DNA from: Flagellatimonas centrodinii
GTDB taxonomy: Bacteria > Pseudomonadota > Gammaproteobacteria > Nevskiales > Nevskiaceae
Assembly (NCBI RefSeq): GCF_016918765.2
Contig: NZ_CP092104.1
Span: 3,348,001-3,412,000 of the forward strand
Length of the DNA: 64,000 nt
Reading direction: 5' to 3'
In this document: positions 60,269 through 64,000 of the stretch, piece by piece
Position numbering within the stretch: position 1 is the stretch's first letter
How the letters are laid out: each line of letters opens with the position of its first letter
Program-made: the position numbers and the translations under genes
The notes under the pieces: model-generated
Told to the model about the DNA's origin: nothing
What the model saw: the letters and a program-made list of their open reading frames with translations, nothing else
Databases searched by the model: none

Positions 60269-63200
60269 TCAGCGCCGTGATCCGCTGGTCGCTGCACAAC
60301 CGGTTTCTGGTCACCCTCGCCACCTTGATGCTGAGCGCCGCCGGCCTGATGGCCGTCTGGCAGACGCCGCTGGATGCACTGCCGGACCTGTCCGACACCC
60401 AGGTGATCGTACAGACGCCCTACCCCGGGCAGGCGCCGCAGGTGGTGGAAGACCAGGTGACCTACCCGCTCGCCAGTCGGTTGCTGTCGGTGCCGCATGC
60501 GAAAACCGTTCGCGGCTATTCGATGTTTGGTGAATCCTTCATCCACGTCCTGTTCGATGACGATGTCGACCTCTACTGGGCACGCTCGCGGGTGCTGGAA
60601 GTGCTGTCGCAGGTGCAGGCACAGCTGCCCGACGACGCCCGCCCGACGCTGGGGCCGGATGCCACCGGCGTCGGCTGGATCTACGAGTACGCCCTGGTCG
60701 ACCGCAGCGGCAGCCAGGACCTGAGCCAGCTCAAGACCCTGCAGGACCGCTTTCTCAAATACGAGCTGACGGCACTTCCGGATGTGGCCGAAGTGGCCAC
60801 GGTCGGCGGCTTCACGCCGCAGTATCAGATCGTGCCCGACCCGCAGAAGCTGCAACAGCATGGCCTGACACTGGCGCAGCTGATCGCGGCCGTGGAGGAC
60901 GCCAATGGCGAGACCGGCGGCGCCAGCCTGGAGCTGGCCGAGGCCGAGTACCGGGTGCGGGCCCGCGGCTATCTCGGATCACTGGCGGACTTCCGCGCCA
61001 TTCCGCTGCAACTGGGGTCACGCGGCACGCCGCTGCTGCTCGGCGAGGTCGCCGAGGTCCGCCGCGGCCCGGCGCTGCGGCGCGGCATCGCCGAACTCGA
61101 CGGCGAGGGTGAAGTGGTCGGCGGCATCGTCGTCATGCGGTCGGGGGCCAACGCGCGCCGTACCATCGATGTGGTGAAAGCCCGCCTGCAGCAGCTCAAA
61201 GCCGGCCTGCCGGAGGGCGTCGAGGTGGTCGAGACCTACAATCGGGCCGACCTGATCGACCGCGCTGTGCGTCATCTCGGCAGCAAGTTGCTGGAGGAGT
61301 TCGCGGTGGTCGCGGTGGTCTGCGCCCTGTTCCTGTGGCACCTGCGCTCGGCCCTGGTGGCGGTCATCACGCTGCCGGTGGCGCTGCTGATGGCGTTTCT
61401 GGTGATGCGCATCCAGGGCCTCAACGCCAACATCATGTCGCTCGGCGGTATCGCCATCGCCATCGGCGCTATGGTCGATGCAGCGGTGGTGATGATCGAA
61501 AACGCCCACAAGCGGCTGGAGGCCCACGAGACCGAACATGGCGCGCCGGCCGCCGGCAGCACGCGCCTGCGGGTCATCGCCGATGCCGCCACTGAAGTCG
61601 GCCCAGCGCTGTTCTTCTCGCTGCTGATCATCACCATGTCGTTCATTCCAGTGTTCGCACTGGAAGCGCAGGCGGGGCGTCTGTTCGCACCACTGGCCTT
61701 CACCAAGACCTGGGCGATGGCGGCGGCAGCCGCCTTGTCGGTGACGTTGGTGCCGATGTTGATGGCGGTGTTCATCCGCGGCCGTATCGCACCCGAAAAT
61801 GCCAACCCGCTGAACCGCGGCCTGATGGCGCTGTATCGCCCGGCGCTGGCGGCTGCGTTGCAACACCCGAAGCTGACGCTGGCCTTGGCGCTGGTGGCCA
61901 CGGTGGCGTCGCTGTGGCCCCTGAGGCAATTGGGCAGCGAGTTCATGCCGCCGCTGGATGAGGGCGACCTGCTGTACATGCCGACCGCCCTGCCCGGTCT
62001 GTCTGCCGGCAAGGCCGCGCAACTGCTGCAGCAGACCGACCGCATGCTGAAGACGTTTCCGGAGGTGGCGCGGGTATTCGGCAAGATCGGCCGCGCCGAA
62101 ACCGCGACCGACCCGGCGCCGTTGGAGATGATCGAGACCACCATCCAGCTCAAGCCTCGGGATCAGTGGCGGCCCGGCATGACACGCGAGGCCCTGGTGG
62201 CGGAGATGGACGCGGCCTTGCAGATTCCCGGACTCGGCAATGTCTGGGTACAGCCGATCCGCAACCGCATCGACATGCTGGCCACCGGCATCAAGTCTCC
62301 AGTCGGAGTCAAGATCGCCGGGCCCGACCTCGCGGTGATCGCCGAGATCGGGGATGCCGTGGTCGCCGCCCTGGAACCGATCCGCGGCACCGCTTCGGTG
62401 TTCGCCGAACGGGTCACTGGCGGCCGCTATATCGACATCACCCCGGACCGTCTGGCGGCAGCGCGCTACGGCCTGAGCATTGCCGATGTGCAGCGGGTTG
62501 TCAGCGTCGCCATCGGCGGCCGCAGCCTGGGCGAGACGGTGGAGGGCCTCAATCGCTTCCCCATCAACATCCGCTATCCCCAGGACTACCGCGACTCGCT
62601 GCAGGCGCTGCGTGACCTGCCCTTCGTCAACGCCGCCGGGCAGACGCTGACGCTCGGCAGTGTCGCCACCGTGGCGGTGGTCGACGGCCCGCCGATGATC
62701 AAGTCGGAGGGCGGTCGTCCCAATGGCTGGATCTATGTCGATATCCGCGACCGCGATCTCGGCGGGTATGTGGTGGAAGCCCGGCAACGGGTGGCCGAGC
62801 AGGTGGCGCTACCCAGCGGCTACTCGCTGCGTTGGTCGGGGCAGTTCGAATCGCTGGAGCGGGCCCGCGACCGCCTGTGGCAGGTGGTGCCCTTCACCCT
62901 CGTCATCATCTTCGTATTGCTCTACCTGAGCTTCCGCCGGCTGGCGCCCGCAATCCTCGTCATGGCCAGCCTGCCGTTTGCGCTGATTGGCGGCATCTGG
63001 CTGTTGTTCGGGCTCGGCCACCACCTGTCGGTCGCCTCGGCGGTCGGCTTCATTGCGTTGGCAGGCGTCGCGGCGGAATTCGGGGTTGTGATGCTGATCT
63101 ATCTCGAAGCCGCCGTGCGCCAGCGACGCCAGCAGGGTCGCCTCAACACGGAAGATGACCTGCGGGCCGCCTTGATGGAGGGCGCGGTGCTGCGGCTGCG

Positions 63201-63429
63201 GCCGAAAGCGATGACCGTGGTCACCATCATCGCCGGCCTGATCCCCCTGTTCATCGGCAGCGGCGCTGGCGGCGAGGTGATGCAACGCATCGCCGCCCCG
63301 ATGCTGGGCGGCATGATCAGCGCACCGCTGCTGTCGATGCTGGTGATGCCGGCGGCGTGGTTGCTGTGGCAGCGGCGAAAGATCGGCAACAACCCCCGTG
63401 GTGCCAGACCTGCAACCGGCGAACGCTGA
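60265..63429 (+). CDS. cusA: Cu/Ag-type RND efflux pump (CusA)
   Basis: Inner-membrane RND pump of 1054 aa. The motif '[26 protein letters not shown]' is the monovalent-cation (Cu(I)/Ag(I)) type, distinct from the DFGxxxDG of the two CzcA pumps upstream. '[24 protein letters not shown]' and '[18 protein letters not shown]' are also CusA-like. It completes cusCBA and is followed after 72 bp by a sigma factor gene. Confidence 0.95.
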   Translation: MISAVIRWSLHNRFLVTLATLMLSAAGLMAVWQTPLDALPDLSDTQVIVQTPYPGQAPQVVEDQVTYPLASRLLSVPHAKTVRGYSMFGESFIHVLFDDDVDLYWARSRVLEVLSQVQAQLPDDARPTLGPDATGVGWIYEYALVDRSGSQDLSQLKTLQDRFLKYELTALPDVAEVATVGGFTPQYQIVPDPQKLQQHGLTLAQLIAAVEDANGETGGASLELAEAEYRVRARGYLGSLADFRAIPLQLGSRGTPLLLGEVAEVRRGPALRRGIAELDGEGEVVGGIVVMRSGANARRTIDVVKARLQQLKAGLPEGVEVVETYNRADLIDRAVRHLGSKLLEEFAVVAVVCALFLWHLRSALVAVITLPVALLMAFLVMRIQGLNANIMSLGGIAIAIGAMVDAAVVMIENAHKRLEAHETEHGAPAAGSTRLRVIADAATEVGPALFFSLLIITMSFIPVFALEAQAGRLFAPLAFTKTWAMAAAAALSVTLVPMLMAVFIRGRIAPENANPLNRGLMALYRPALAAALQHPKLTLALALVATVASLWPLRQLGSEFMPPLDEGDLLYMPTALPGLSAGKAAQLLQQTDRMLKTFPEVARVFGKIGRAETATDPAPLEMIETTIQLKPRDQWRPGMTREALVAEMDAALQIPGLGNVWVQPIRNRIDMLATGIKSPVGVKIAGPDLAVIAEIGDAVVAALEPIRGTASVFAERVTGGRYIDITPDRLAAARYGLSIADVQRVVSVAIGGRSLGETVEGLNRFPINIRYPQDYRDSLQALRDLPFVNAAGQTLTLGSVATVAVVDGPPMIKSEGGRPNGWIYVDIRDRDLGGYVVEARQRVAEQVALPSGYSLRWSGQFESLERARDRLWQVVPFTLVIIFVLLYLSFRRLAPAILVMASLPFALIGGIWLLFGLGHHLSVASAVGFIALAGVAAEFGVVMLIYLEAAVRQRRQQGRLNTEDDLRAALMEGAVLRLRPKAMTVVTIIAGLIPLFIGSGAGGEVMQRIAAPMLGGMISAPLLSMLVMPAAWLLWQRRKIGNNPRGARPATGER

Positions 63430-63501
63430 CGTCGGCAGCAAACTTGTCAGTAAAAGTGCCCCCGCTTACCCTGATGATGACAACAATAATTGGAGACGCG
63501 C

Positions 63502-64000
63502 GTGACGACAGGGACGCGAGTGACCGTGCATCGCTCAAACGGGGTTGACGCCGATACCGGCTGGATCGATCAGGCCTACCGCGCGCATTGGGGCGAATTG
63601 TGCGGCTATCTGACGCGGGTCTTCGGCGCCGGGCCACCGGAGCCTGAGGATATCGCTCAGACGGCCTTCATCAAACTTGCCGAGCAGCAGCGTGACGCGG
63701 TCGCGAACATCCGCGCCTACCTGTTTGCGACGGCGCGCAATGCCGTGATGGATCATCACCGCAAGGCGAAGCGCCATGCCGCCTATGGGCGCGACTTCGC
63801 CGTCCTTGAGGGCGACGCGCCGACAATGGCTCTCGACAGCGAAAACATGCTGCTGAGCCGGGAGGCGCTCACGGTCGCCTTGGCGGCGGTGGCGCGATTA
63901 CCGGAGTCGCAGCGACGGGTTTTCCTGCTTAGCCGTGTCGAAGGCCTCAGCATCAAGGCGATTGCCGAACGCGAGGGCGCCAGCGTGGATGCGATTCAAC
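63502..64000 (+). CDS. ECF sigma-70 family RNA polymerase sigma factor (truncated at window edge)
   Basis: The first ~166 codons of an extracytoplasmic-function sigma factor. Region 2 ('AYRAHWGELCGYLTRVFGAGPPEPEDIAQTAFIKLAEQ' and 'IRAYLFATARNAVMDHHRKAKR') and region 4 ('LPESQRRVFLLSRVEGLSIKAIAEREGASVDAIQ') are clear and match the FecI/RpoE-like group. GTG 63502 has GGAG six bases upstream; GTG 63520 is a second in-frame choice. The frame runs off the right end, so any anti-sigma or FecR partner lies outside. FecI-type sigma factors usually serve iron or metal receptor genes. Confidence 0.9.
   Translation, partial: MTTGTRVTVHRSNGVDADTGWIDQAYRAHWGELCGYLTRVFGAGPPEPEDIAQTAFIKLAEQQRDAVANIRAYLFATARNAVMDHHRKAKRHAAYGRDFAVLEGDAPTMALDSENMLLSREALTVALAAVARLPESQRRVFLLSRVEGLSIKAIAEREGASVDAIQ

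Overview
The window looks like chromosomal DNA from a high-GC gammaproteobacterium of the Xanthomonadales/Nevskiales kind. The support is indirect: high GC in most genes, archaic (Csu-type) chaperone-usher pili, a sigma-54 promoter in front of a type IV pilin, glutathione-dependent formaldehyde detoxification, and tandem heavy-metal RND pumps. No rRNA or tRNA gene was seen, so the taxonomic placement is an inference.

Layout. 0.36-5.1 kb: a compact archaic chaperone-usher pilus operon (subunit, chaperone, usher, two-domain tip protein). 5.1-6.3 kb: a split YeeE/YedE sulfur transporter facing a CsoR/FrmR-family repressor, with a candidate operator between them. 6.5-8.3 kb: two lipoproteins. 8.6-11.8 kb: frmA and frmB followed closely by a membrane class III nucleotide cyclase. 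11.9-13.8 kb: a diguanylate cyclase whose N-terminus resembles the plant ethylene-receptor sensor. 14-19.6 kb: a permease, DNA polymerase IV, small unknown genes and a cold-shock/excalibur membrane protein, separated by large intergenic repeats. 19.7-24.3 kb: sigma-54-driven pilA and two tandem GT-C-like membrane proteins. 24.4-29.7 kb: surface-glycan genes (flippase-like, pyruvyltransferase, nitroreductase, DUF354, GT2). 29.8-33.2 kb: hepT/mntA, a lone DUF2281 antitoxin and a ParD-like/zeta pair. 33.2-43.7 kb: small membrane proteins, a second cold-shock membrane protein, cupin, PhzF, GNAT, AraC regulator, M28-like peptidase, lipase and OPT transporter. 43.8-63.4 kb: three RND metal-efflux systems in a row (czcCBA with a CDF protein, a second czcB/czcA, and cusCBA). 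The right end holds the start of an ECF sigma factor gene.

The most striking non-coding feature is a family of about 98-bp imperfect inverted repeats (ends TGTCATTGCGAG / CTCGCGATGACA) in seven clusters between 7.8 and 36.1 kb. In the last cluster they form a tandem array of about 161 bp per unit. A second short module built on GACAGTGCTGAGTG flanks several clusters. All copies at 7.8-18.7 kb point one way and all copies at 31.0-36.1 kb the other.

How the genes may work together. The pilin, the two GT-C-like proteins and the glycan genes could form a pilin or surface glycosylation locus. The metal region combines divalent-cation pumps (DFGxxxDG motif in CzcA) with a monovalent Cu/Ag pump (CusA-type GAMVDAA motif). 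The first czc cluster has visibly lower GC and more even codon use than its neighbours and may be a later insertion. A MerR-type promoter (19-bp spacer) precedes the second czcB, but no MerR gene is present in the window.
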